Positions 1 through 7,106 of a stretch of 18,568 nucleotides of DNA are shown here, one piece after another. The notes under the pieces were generated by a model. The model had not been told where the DNA came from, made no database searches, and saw nothing but the letters and a program-made list of their open reading frames with translations. A program made the translations under genes and the position numbers. The stretch comes from an uncultured Atopobiaceae bacterium (GTDB lineage: Bacteria; Actinomycetota; Coriobacteriia; Coriobacteriales; Atopobiaceae): contig CAAGLU010000084.1 of assembly GCA_900770865.1 (NCBI GenBank), positions 1 through 18,568 of the forward strand. Direction: 5' to 3'. Numbering within the stretch: the first letter of the stretch is position 1; every line of letters starts with the position of its first letter.

Positions 1-2175
1 CTTGCGCCAGGCATCGCGGTTCTCGTAGTCGGCAAGCACCTGCTCCTTCTTCTGGATGTACTCCTCGATGTCGAGAAGCGCCATGAACCAGTCCTTCCAG
101 GCCATGTCGTCGTGCAGGCGGTGCAGGCGCTCTGCGTTGCCCAGCGCAAGGAAGGCGGGGTTAGTGATGAAGTCGACCAGGAGCTTCACGCCGGGGCGCA
201 GGTAGTGCGCGTGCGCATCGTAGGCGTGCTCGGCGTACAGTCGCTCGACCTCCTTGGAAGAGGTACCAAAGGTGTAGATGTTCTCGTCACCCACAAGGTC
301 GGCAATCTCGACGTTTGCTCCGTCCAGCGTGCAGAGGGTCACGGCTCCGTTGAGCATGAACTTCATGTTCGAGGTACCCGAGGCTTCCTTTGAGGCAAGA
401 GAGATCTGCTCGGAGATGTCGGCGGCGGGAATCACACGCTCGGCAGCGCTCACGTTGTAGTTCTCAATCATGACCACCTGCAGGTACGGCGAGACAACCG
501 GGTCTGCCGCAATCCAGCGGGAGAGCAGCAGGATCAGGTGGATGATGTCCTGCGCAATGGTGTAGGCGGGCGCCGCCTTGCCGCCAAAGATGATGGTGAG
601 CGGACGCGCGGGAATGTTACCGTTCTTGATATCGAGGTACTTCCAGATGATGTAGAGCGCGAGCATCTGCTGGCGCTTGTACTCGTGGATGCGCTTCACC
701 TGCACGTCGATGATGGCGTCCTCGGGAATGCGCACGCCCTGCGTCTCCCACAGGAACTCGCGCATACCGGCCTTTGCCTCAGACTTTGCGTCGTCCAGGC
801 GCGCGAGGACCGCCTCGTCGTCCTTGAAGGCGAGAAGCCCGGAGAGGTCGCAGGAGGTGCGCCAGCCCGTGCCCAGGACGTCGTCGAGCACGCCAGAGAG
901 CGCCGGGTTGGCATCCATGATCCAGCGGCGGAAGGTGATGCCGTTGGTCTTGTTGGAGAATTTCTCGGGATAGAGCTCGTAGAAGGGGTGCAGCTCGGTG
1001 TCCTCGAGGATCTTGGTGTGCAGCGCGGCCACGCCGTTGATCGAGAAGCCGTAGTGGATGGCCATGTGGGCCATGTGCACCACGCCATCGCGCACGATGG
1101 CCACGGCGTCGTCGCTGCCGTTCTCGGCGCGCTCGAGCTCGTCCAGCTTGACCACAATCTCCGCTATGCGCGGGGCAACGGTCTTGAGGCTCTCGAGCGG
1201 CCACTTCTCGAGCGCCTCGGCAAGAATCGTGTGGTTGGTGTAGGCCACCATGCGGCGCACCACCGAGACGGCCTCCTCGAACTCGAAGCCATGAACGTCC
1301 ACAAGCAGGCGCACCAGCTCGGGGATGACCATGGAGGGGTGCGTGTCGTTAATCTGCACCACGGCGTAGTCGGGCAGGTCGTGCAGGTTGGAGCCGCGCT
1401 CGACGGCCTCGTCGAGGATAAGCTGGGCCGCATTGGAGACCATGAAGTACTCCTGGTACACGCGGAGCAGGCGGCCGGCGTCATCGGAGTCGTCGGGGTA
1501 GAGGAAGAGCGTGAGGTTCTTGGCGAGCTCGCCCTTGTCGAAGTCGATGGAGTTGACCGGCACCAGCGAGTCGTCAACGCTCTCGAGGTCAAAGAGGCGC
1601 AGGCGGTTCTTGGTGGTGCGGCCATAGCCCAAGACGTCAATGTCGTACAGGCGCGACTTCACCGTAAAGCCGCCGAACTCGACGGTGTAGGCCTTCTCGT
1701 CCTTCACGAGCCAGTCCTGGCGGTCCAGCCAGCCATCGGGCTCCGCAGCCTGCTGCAGGTCAACAAAGCGCTGGTGGAAGAGGCCGTAGTGGTAGTTCAG
1801 GCCCACGCCGTCTCCTGGGAGGCCGAGCGTTGCGATGGAGTCCAGGAAGCACGCGGCAAGGCGGCCCAGGCCACCGTTGCCCAGGGACGGCTCGACCTCG
1901 CGCTCCTCGACGGCACCCAGGTCATGGCCGGCGGCAGCGAGCTGCGTCTTAACGTCGTCGTACACGCCCAGCTCGATGAGGTTGTTGGTGAGCAGACGGC
2001 CAATGAGAAACTCGGCCGAGAGGTAGTACAGGCGGCGCTTGCCCTCGTTGAGGGGCATGGTCGCCGCATGCTCGCGGACGATGTCCTCGAGCATGGTGCA
2101 GATGGTGGTGTCGTCGAGCTCGGCGAGCGGACGGCCAAACTTCTCCTGGGAACGTGCCTCAAGATCGATCTTCAT
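1..2175 (-). CDS. glgP: Alpha-glucan (glycogen/maltodextrin) phosphorylase, C-terminus cut by window edge
   Basis: GT35 phosphorylase: a cytoplasmic enzyme that releases glucose-1-phosphate from alpha-1,4-glucans using phosphate and pyridoxal phosphate. The 725 codons in the window read without a stop. Visible motifs are YYLSAEFLIGR (residues 50-60), EPSLGNGGLGRLAACF, QINDTHPS, RIHEYKRQ, and the cofactor segment KEASGTSNMKFMLNG, in which the predicted PLP lysine is K605. The N-terminus is about 25 residues shorter than in muscle phosphorylase and starts almost at the catalytic core, so AMP/phosphorylation control of the animal type is not expected. By comparison with E. coli MalP, about 30 C-terminal residues lie beyond base 1. 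The ATG at 2175 follows GGAGG at an 11-base spacing. It is last in the minus-strand maltodextrin cluster, 72 bases after malQ. Sequence alone does not separate glycogen from maltodextrin preference; the neighbours favour maltodextrin. Confidence 0.95.
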   Translation of the reverse strand, partial: MKIDLEARSQEKFGRPLAELDDTTICTMLEDIVREHAATMPLNEGKRRLYYLSAEFLIGRLLTNNLIELGVYDDVKTQLAAAGHDLGAVEEREVEPSLGNGGLGRLAACFLDSIATLGLPGDGVGLNYHYGLFHQRFVDLQQAAEPDGWLDRQDWLVKDEKAYTVEFGGFTVKSRLYDIDVLGYGRTTKNRLRLFDLESVDDSLVPVNSIDFDKGELAKNLTLFLYPDDSDDAGRLLRVYQEYFMVSNAAQLILDEAVERGSNLHDLPDYAVVQINDTHPSMVIPELVRLLVDVHGFEFEEAVSVVRRMVAYTNHTILAEALEKWPLESLKTVAPRIAEIVVKLDELERAENGSDDAVAIVRDGVVHMAHMAIHYGFSINGVAALHTKILEDTELHPFYELYPEKFSNKTNGITFRRWIMDANPALSGVLDDVLGTGWRTSCDLSGLLAFKDDEAVLARLDDAKSEAKAGMREFLWETQGVRIPEDAIIDVQVKRIHEYKRQQMLALYIIWKYLDIKNGNIPARPLTIIFGGKAAPAYTIAQDIIHLILLLSRWIAADPVVSPYLQVVMIENYNVSAAERVIPAADISEQISLASKEASGTSNMKFMLNGAVTLCTLDGANVEIADLVGDENIYTFGTSSKEVERLYAEHAYDAHAHYLRPGVKLLVDFITNPAFLALGNAERLHRLHDDMAWKDWFMALLDIEEYIQKKEQVLADYENRDAWRK

Positions 2176-2247
2176 GTGTTGCGATACCTCCAAGTGTCGC
2201 GGTGACATGACAGAGTGGACGGTGGCCATGCGGCATCCCGCACTCCC

Positions 2248-3756
2248 CTATTCGGGAAGCTCAGGCTCCTTCGTGCCGGGGACCCGGTAGTAGGTGGTGG
2301 TCAGATCAGAGAGCTCTGCCTCGACCTCGGGTGTCACGGCGTCGGGCAGCATACGCCAGCGCCAGTTCTTCCCCACGGTCGAGGGCGTGTTGATGCGAGC
2401 GGAGTTGTCCAGCCCGAGAAGGTCCTGCATGCGGAAGATGCAGGTGTCGCTCACCGAAGCGGCAATGGCGCGGTTGCAGCCCTGCGCCACGGTCTCGCCG
2501 GGGGCGAGGGCAAGGTAGCGTGTGGCCTTCTCGCGCACGTCAGGCGTGGCGGTGTCCTTGAACCATCCCATGGCCGTCTCGTTGTCGTGCGTGCCCACGT
2601 AAGCCACGGTATTTGCGACGTAGTGGTGCGGAAGGTCGAGGGAGTCTCCCTCGGAGTCAAAGCCAAACTGCAGGATCTTCATGCCTGGGAAGCCCGTGTG
2701 CTCGCGCATGGCAATGACCTCTGGCGTCATGAAGCCCAGGTCCTCCGCAATGATGGGCAGCTCGCCCAGATGCTCTGCCACGGCGTCGAAGACGTCTCCG
2801 CCGGGACCCTTGGCCCAGCGCCCAAAGCTCGAGTCCGGCGCGCCAAAGGGCACCGACCAGTAGGACTCGAAGCCGCGGAAGTGGTCGATGCGCAGGATGT
2901 CGTAGAGCTCGAGGCTCGCGCGCAGGCGCTCGACCCACCAGGCAAAGCCGTCCTCGGCCATGCCCGCCCAGTCGTAGATGGGGTTGCCCCAATACTGACC
3001 GGTCGAGGAGAACTGGTCGGGCGGGGTACCGGCCACGCATGTGGGATTGCCCGTGGCGTCCACGCGGAAGAGCTCCGGCGTGGCCCACATCTCCACAGAG
3101 TCGCGCGAGACGTAGATGGGGATGTCTCCAATGATAAGGACGCCGCGCTCGTTGGCGTAGTCTTTCAGGCTCTTCCAGTGACGATAGAAGAAGTACTGCG
3201 TCATCTGGTGGTAGCGCATGCGCTCGGGATGCTTGGCGCAGAGCGCTGCGCTCGCTTTGCCGCGGCTGCGGTACTGCTGCGGCCACTCGTAGTACGCCTT
3301 GAGGCCAAACTCCTCCTTGACGGTCATGAACTCGCAGTAAGGCTCGAGCCAGGAGCCGTTCGCCTCGCAGAACTCCTCGAAGTCCTCGGGCGGCGCTGCT
3401 GAGAAGCTCGGGAGCGCACGCTCGAGCAGAGCCCTGTGTCCGCGGAAGAGCGTGCCGTAGTCGACGTTCTCTGGGTCGTCTCCAAAGGGTAAGACAACAA
3501 GGTCCTGCTCGGTGAGGTAGCCAAGGCGAACTAGATCCTGGATGTCTATGAAGTACGGATTCCCCGCAAAGGCGGAGAAGGACTGGTAGGGCGAGTCGCC
3601 AAAGCTCGTGGTGGTGAGGGGCAGGACCTGCCAGTAGCGCTGGTGGGTGCGAGCCAGGAAGTCGACGAAGTCATACGCCTCGCGGCCAAAGGTGCCAATG
3701 CCCACAATGCCCGGAAGCGACGAGACGGGCATAAGTACGCCGCTTGCTCTCTCCAT
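2248..3756 (-). CDS. malQ: 4-alpha-glucanotransferase (amylomaltase, GH77)
   Basis: Disproportionating enzyme that moves glucan chains between maltodextrins, releasing glucose and lengthening acceptors for the phosphorylase encoded next door. It is 502 residues, close to the usual 500 of bacterial single-domain amylomaltases. It starts with the family N-terminus SGVLMPVSSLPG and has QVLPLTTTSFGDSPYQS. The catalytic residues are visible: nucleophile D291 in RIDHFRG, acid/base E338 in IIAEDLG and D391 in THDNET, with the same spacing as in Thermus amylomaltase. The reading frame is open further upstream to 3861, but that part would cross a terminator hairpin and looks unlike the family. The ATG at 3756 has AGAAGGAG just before it. 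The gene lies 131 bases after the ATPase gene, behind a probable terminator, so it may depend on readthrough or on a weak promoter of its own; I see no convincing promoter in the remaining 60 bases. Confidence 0.96.
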   Translation of the reverse strand: MERASGVLMPVSSLPGIVGIGTFGREAYDFVDFLARTHQRYWQVLPLTTTSFGDSPYQSFSAFAGNPYFIDIQDLVRLGYLTEQDLVVLPFGDDPENVDYGTLFRGHRALLERALPSFSAAPPEDFEEFCEANGSWLEPYCEFMTVKEEFGLKAYYEWPQQYRSRGKASAALCAKHPERMRYHQMTQYFFYRHWKSLKDYANERGVLIIGDIPIYVSRDSVEMWATPELFRVDATGNPTCVAGTPPDQFSSTGQYWGNPIYDWAGMAEDGFAWWVERLRASLELYDILRIDHFRGFESYWSVPFGAPDSSFGRWAKGPGGDVFDAVAEHLGELPIIAEDLGFMTPEVIAMREHTGFPGMKILQFGFDSEGDSLDLPHHYVANTVAYVGTHDNETAMGWFKDTATPDVREKATRYLALAPGETVAQGCNRAIAASVSDTCIFRMQDLLGLDNSARINTPSTVGKNWRWRMLPDAVTPEVEAELSDLTTTYYRVPGTKEPELPE

Positions 3757-3776
3757 GTTTGTCTCCTTCTCTCGTT

Positions 3777-3792
3777 CTGCGCTCGCGCGCAG
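3777..3792 (-). other. Short mRNA hairpin with GNRA tetraloop just upstream of malQ
   Basis: In minus-strand RNA, CTGCGC-GCGA-GCGCAG forms a perfect 6-bp stem closed by a GCGA (GNRA) tetraloop. It ends about 20 bases before the malQ start and leaves the Shine-Dalgarno free. No U tract follows, so it is not a terminator. A role as a 5' end stabiliser is inference. Confidence 0.35.
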
Positions 3793-3815
3793 GCCGTCAT
3801 CGATATCACCCCCGC

Positions 3816-3854
3816 AAAAGGGCCCCGACCCGTCCGAGAAAGCGGGCCGGGGCC
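3816..3854 (-). terminator. Rho-independent terminator between the ABC ATPase gene and malQ
   Basis: Arms 3843-3854 and 3821-3832 form a 12-bp stem with a 10-base loop. One position is mismatched when read on the plus strand but becomes a G-U pair in minus-strand RNA. Four Us follow (3819 to 3816). The direction of pairing supports minus-strand transcription. It probably ends or thins transcription from the transporter operon before malQ. Confidence 0.7.
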
Positions 3855-3887
3855 GCACCAAGCCGATGTCGCGGGAGGGAGGGAAGG

Positions 3888-5093
3888 CTACGGCTTGATG
3901 ATGTTCTTACCGGACGCCTTGTCAAAGAAGTGGACAGCGTTCGGCTCGAACTTGAAGGAGATGGGTGCGCCGTCGGCGAAGGACCTGCCCAGGGCGCCGT
4001 CGAAGTCGATGGTGGGGATGACGAGGACAAAGTCATAGCCCTCGACGCTCGCGTGCACGTGGACCGTCGAGCCCATGAGCTCGGAGACGTCGATGGTGCC
4101 AGACATGGCGCCCGGCTCGTCCGCGTTGGCAAGCTGGATTTGCTCGGGACGCACGCCTGCGGTGACGTCAAGCGAGGTGACACCGGCTGCCTCAAGGGCC
4201 TTGCCCGTCTCGGGCGAGATGGCAATCTTGGTGTCGAGCGCGTTGAGCACGTAGCCCGAGGCGGTCTTCTCGAGGTGGCCATCGAAGAAGTTCATCTGCG
4301 GCACGCCGATGAAGCCGGCCACGAAGAGGTTGGCGGGCTCGTTGAAGACCTCCTGCGGGGTGCCCACCTGTTGCACCACGCCGTCCTTCATGATCACGAT
4401 GCGGTCACCAAGGGTCATGGCCTCGGTCTGGTCGTGCGTGACGTAGACGAAGGTGGCGTTGATGCGCTTGCGAAGCTTGATAATCTCGGCGCGCATCTGG
4501 TTGCGGAGCTTGGCGTCCAGGTTGGAGAGGGGCTCGTCCATGAGGAGCACCTTGGGGTCGCGCACGATGGCGCGGCCGATGGCGACGCGCTGACGCTGGC
4601 CGCCGGAGAGGGCCTTGGGCTTGCGGTCAAGGTACTGGGTGATGCCCAGGGTCTCTGCCGCCTGGCGGACCTTCTGGTCAATCTGGTCCTCGGGGACCTT
4701 GCGGAGCTTCAGTGGGAAGGCCATGTTGTCGTACACAGTCATGTGAGGATACAGGGCGTAGCTCTGGAAGACCATGGCGATGTCGCGGTCCTTGGGGGCC
4801 ACCTCGTTCATGACCTTGCCGTCAATGGTGAGCTCGCCACCAGAGATGCTCTCGAGGCCGGCGATCATACGCAGCGTCGTTGACTTGCCGCAGCCGGAAG
4901 GGCCGACAAGGACGACAAACTCGCGGTCGGCGATGTCGAGGTTGAAGTCCTCGACGGCCACGACGCCCTCGTCGGTGACCTTGAGGTTGCTCTTCTTCTC
5001 GGGCTCGGCGGCCTTCTTGCCAAAGTGGTGCTTCTTGGTCTTCTCGATGTTTGGATAGATCTTGGTGATGTGCTTCAGGCTGACTTCTGCCAT
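3888..5093 (-). CDS. msmK: ABC sugar importer ATPase, MsmK/MalK/UgpC type
   Basis: Cytoplasmic ATPase that powers carbohydrate import through the two adjacent permeases. It has 401 residues. The nucleotide-binding domain shows Walker A GPSGCGKST (64-72), Q-loop Q110, signature LSGGQ (162-166), Walker B LLMDEP with E187, and switch H220. The C-terminal half is a TOBE-type regulatory domain of the CUT1 family, ending in a typical FEPNAVHFFD-like segment. Between the first strand (KIYPN) and the usual GVVAVEDF there is an extra lysine-rich stretch of about 25 residues (16-42) that E. coli MalK lacks; similar insertions occur in some Gram-positive MsmK/MsmX proteins. The ATG at 5093 is preceded by AAGGAAGGA. 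The gene is separated from the permease genes by 155 bases holding a strong hairpin. Such ATPases often serve several sugar importers, so a wider role is possible. Confidence 0.95.
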   Translation of the reverse strand: MAEVSLKHITKIYPNIEKTKKHHFGKKAAEPEKKSNLKVTDEGVVAVEDFNLDIADREFVVLVGPSGCGKSTTLRMIAGLESISGGELTIDGKVMNEVAPKDRDIAMVFQSYALYPHMTVYDNMAFPLKLRKVPEDQIDQKVRQAAETLGITQYLDRKPKALSGGQRQRVAIGRAIVRDPKVLLMDEPLSNLDAKLRNQMRAEIIKLRKRINATFVYVTHDQTEAMTLGDRIVIMKDGVVQQVGTPQEVFNEPANLFVAGFIGVPQMNFFDGHLEKTASGYVLNALDTKIAISPETGKALEAAGVTSLDVTAGVRPEQIQLANADEPGAMSGTIDVSELMGSTVHVHASVEGYDFVLVIPTIDFDGALGRSFADGAPISFKFEPNAVHFFDKASGKNIIKP

Positions 5094-5172
5094 GGTTCTC
5101 GGATTCCTTCCTTAGGTCGCAGCCGGGGCCCGCGTCCCCGCGATTGGCTGCATGTCTTTGAGGAGGTCCCCC

Positions 5173-5203
5173 CTCCGCGGGACCCATCCTGGGTCCCGCG
5201 GAG
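5173..5203 (-). other. Strong perfect stem-loop between permease and ATPase genes
   Basis: A perfect 14-bp GC-rich inverted repeat (arms 5173-5186 and 5190-5203) with a 3-base loop. On the minus strand it is followed by GGGGGACC, not by a U run, so it does not look like a standard intrinsic terminator. It could stop 3' exonucleases and protect upstream mRNA, or act as a factor-dependent or U-less terminator. A weaker second hairpin (gcagcc at 5119 with ggctgc at 5146) lies next to it. Confidence 0.6.
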
Positions 5204-5248
5204 AGAGTGGGAAAGAGGGGGCGAACTCAGACGTGCCCGGTCGTTGGC

Positions 5249-6115
5249 CTAGCCCTTGACGGCGCCGGCAGCAACGCCCTTGATGATGTACTTCTGGCAG
5301 GAGAGGTAGAACACGATGACGGGGATGATGGCCATAAGAATGATTGCCATGGTTGCACCCAGGTCGACCGTTCCGTAGCTGCCCTTGAGGTACTGGATCT
5401 GAATAGGGATCGTGCGGTACTGGTTGATGTCCAGGACCAGGTACGGGAGGAGGTAGTCGTTCCAGACCCACATGATCTCGAGGATGCCAACGGAGATGAG
5501 CGTGGGCTTAAGCATGGGGAGCACGACCAGGAAGAAGGTGCGCACCGGGCCGCAACCGTCGATGGCAGCGGCCTCCTCGATCTCCAGCGGGATGGACTTC
5601 ACGAAGCCGACGAACATGAAGATCGCGAGACCTGCACCAAAGCCCAGGTAGACAATGGGGATGGTCCAGGGCGTGTTGAGCTTCAGGGTGTCAGCCGTCT
5701 TGGACAGCGTGAACATGACCATCTGGAAGGGCACGACCATCGAGAAGATGCAGAGCGTGTAGATGACCTTGCAGAACTTGGAGTCCACACGGGCGATGTA
5801 CCAGGCTGCCATAGAGCAGCAGACAAGGATCAGCGCGGTGGAGAGCACGGTGATAAGGGCGCTGTAGCCAAACGCGCTCCAGAACGGGTAGTTGCCGAAG
5901 GTCATTCCAGTGATGAAGTTGGACCAGCCGGCAAAGCTCTCCTCGGTGGGGAGGGCGAAGGTCTCGGTCTTGACGAAGGTGTTCAGCTTGAAGGAGTTGA
6001 TCGCCACGCACAAAACCGGGAGGACCCAGATGACGCAGATGATGGTAAAGACGATGGTCAGGATTTTCTTGTGACGCGCCTCGGATGCGAGCGTCTGTGG
6101 CTGCTGGTTTGCCAT
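5249..6115 (-). CDS. ABC sugar transporter permease, MalG-like (CUT1)
   Basis: Inner-membrane subunit of a carbohydrate importer, 288 residues. A short polar N-terminus is followed by about six hydrophobic segments (for example 19-39, 83-106, 117-137, 151-172, 202-220 and 255-275). The cytoplasmic EAA loop that docks on the ATPase is visible at about 181-200 (EAAAIDGCGPVRTFFLVVLP), with the invariant Gly and the downstream LP. The start ATG shares one base with the TAA of the preceding permease gene (TAATG at 6117-6113), a classic sign of translational coupling. It forms a heterodimer with that protein. Substrate is inferred from the neighbours (binding lipoprotein, malQ, phosphorylase) as maltose/maltodextrin; the sequence itself only places it in the MalG/LacG/UgpE family. 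Confidence 0.93.
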   Translation of the reverse strand: MANQQPQTLASEARHKKILTIVFTIICVIWVLPVLCVAINSFKLNTFVKTETFALPTEESFAGWSNFITGMTFGNYPFWSAFGYSALITVLSTALILVCCSMAAWYIARVDSKFCKVIYTLCIFSMVVPFQMVMFTLSKTADTLKLNTPWTIPIVYLGFGAGLAIFMFVGFVKSIPLEIEEAAAIDGCGPVRTFFLVVLPMLKPTLISVGILEIMWVWNDYLLPYLVLDINQYRTIPIQIQYLKGSYGTVDLGATMAIILMAIIPVIVFYLSCQKYIIKGVAAGAVKG

Positions 6116-7017
6116 TACTGCTGCACCTCCCTCTTACGGGTGTACGAGAGTTGCGCAAGGCCCATGGCAGCCACGAGGATGAAGAATATGACTGCCTTTG
6201 CCTGGGCAACGCCACGCGATGCACCGGTACCGGAGTAGAACGTGTTATAGATGTTCAGGGCCATCATCTCGGTTGTGTTGATGGTCGAGCCATCGGCGAG
6301 CTGCTCGTACGGCAGGCCTCCCGTAAGCGCGAGGTTCTGGTCGAAGAGCTTGAAACCGTTGGTGAGCGAGAGGAACGTGCAGATGGTGATCGACGGCATG
6401 ACGTTGGGGATGATCACCTTGAAGAGCGTCTGCGCCTTGGTTGCGCCGTCAATCTTGGCCGCCTCGATCATGTCCTCGGGAACGGCCTGGATGCCGGCAA
6501 TGTAGATGATCATCATGTAGCCGATCTGCTGCCAGCACATGAGGATGATCAAGCCCCAGAAGCCGTACTTGGTCTCAAGAACCACCGACGTGCCGTACTG
6601 CTGCAGGATGCCGTCGAAGATCATCGACCAAATGTAGCCCAAGACGATGCCGCCGATGAGGTTAGGCGCAAAGAAGATCGTACGGAAGATGTTCGAGCCC
6701 TTGATGCCCTGCGTGAGCGCGTAAGCCACAGCAAACGCAATCACGTTGATGAGGACCAGGCAGACAATTGCCGTGAGTGCCGTATACCAGAAGGAGTGCT
6801 GGAAGGACTCGTCCGCAAAGGCGGAGGCGTAGTTGGAAAGACCCACGAACTTGGCGCTCGAAACGGTCTTGAATTTGCAGAAAGAAAGGTAGATGCCCTG
6901 GATAAACGGCCAGACGAAGCCAATGCAGAACGCGGCCGTCACGGGCAAAAGGAAGAGCCACCAGAAGTGTCTGGTCGACTTTATCTGGGAGCTCTGCTTT
7001 ATGGCTTTGCTTTTCAT
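6115..7017 (-). CDS. ABC sugar transporter permease, MalF-like (CUT1)
   Basis: Partner membrane subunit of the same importer, 300 residues. There is a TM segment at about 18-38, then a run of helices from 78 onward, and the EAA loop at about 185-204 (EAAKIDGATKAQTLFKVIIP). It lacks the large extracytoplasmic P2 domain of E. coli MalF, as is normal for Gram-positive homologues. The frame is open up to 7089, but the added residues (about 24) are not family-like and would cover the Shine-Dalgarno. The ATG at 7017 has GGAG nine bases upstream. Its stop overlaps the next permease's start by one base. The 89-base gap to the binding-protein gene contains a terminator-like hairpin, so its level is probably below that of the lipoprotein. 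Confidence 0.92.
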   Translation of the reverse strand: MKSKAIKQSSQIKSTRHFWWLFLLPVTAAFCIGFVWPFIQGIYLSFCKFKTVSSAKFVGLSNYASAFADESFQHSFWYTALTAIVCLVLINVIAFAVAYALTQGIKGSNIFRTIFFAPNLIGGIVLGYIWSMIFDGILQQYGTSVVLETKYGFWGLIILMCWQQIGYMMIIYIAGIQAVPEDMIEAAKIDGATKAQTLFKVIIPNVMPSITICTFLSLTNGFKLFDQNLALTGGLPYEQLADGSTINTTEMMALNIYNTFYSGTGASRGVAQAKAVIFFILVAAMGLAQLSYTRKREVQQ

Positions 7018-7036
7018 GCTTTTCCACTCCCGCGTG

Positions 7037-7080
7037 AGAAAAGGAACGGGGACCAGGCGCCGTAATAACGCCCGGCCCCC
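7037..7080 (-). terminator. Attenuator-like hairpin between binding-protein and permease genes
   Basis: Arms 7069-7080 and 7048-7059 give a 12-bp stem with a 9-base loop. All 12 pairs form in minus-strand RNA, two of them G-U; the plus-strand version would be mismatched there. A U-rich run (GTTCCTTTTCTC, 7047-7036) follows. This fits a leaky terminator or mRNA-protecting hairpin that makes more binding protein than permease, as known for the malE-malF gap in E. coli. Confidence 0.65.
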
Positions 7081-7106
7081 GTATGCCAATCAGAGGTCAG
7101 ATGAGA

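Noticed and set aside
538..2205. Long plus-strand ORF of 555 codons
   Set aside because: It is antisense to the phosphorylase gene, has the Val/Ala/Gly/His-rich composition of a GC-bias shadow, no family motif and no Shine-Dalgarno.
4000..4883. Other long antisense ORFs opposite the transporter genes (also 5207-6238, 7083-8558 and 10325-11302)
   Set aside because: They mirror well-conserved genes codon by codon, show biased composition and match no family that I recognise.
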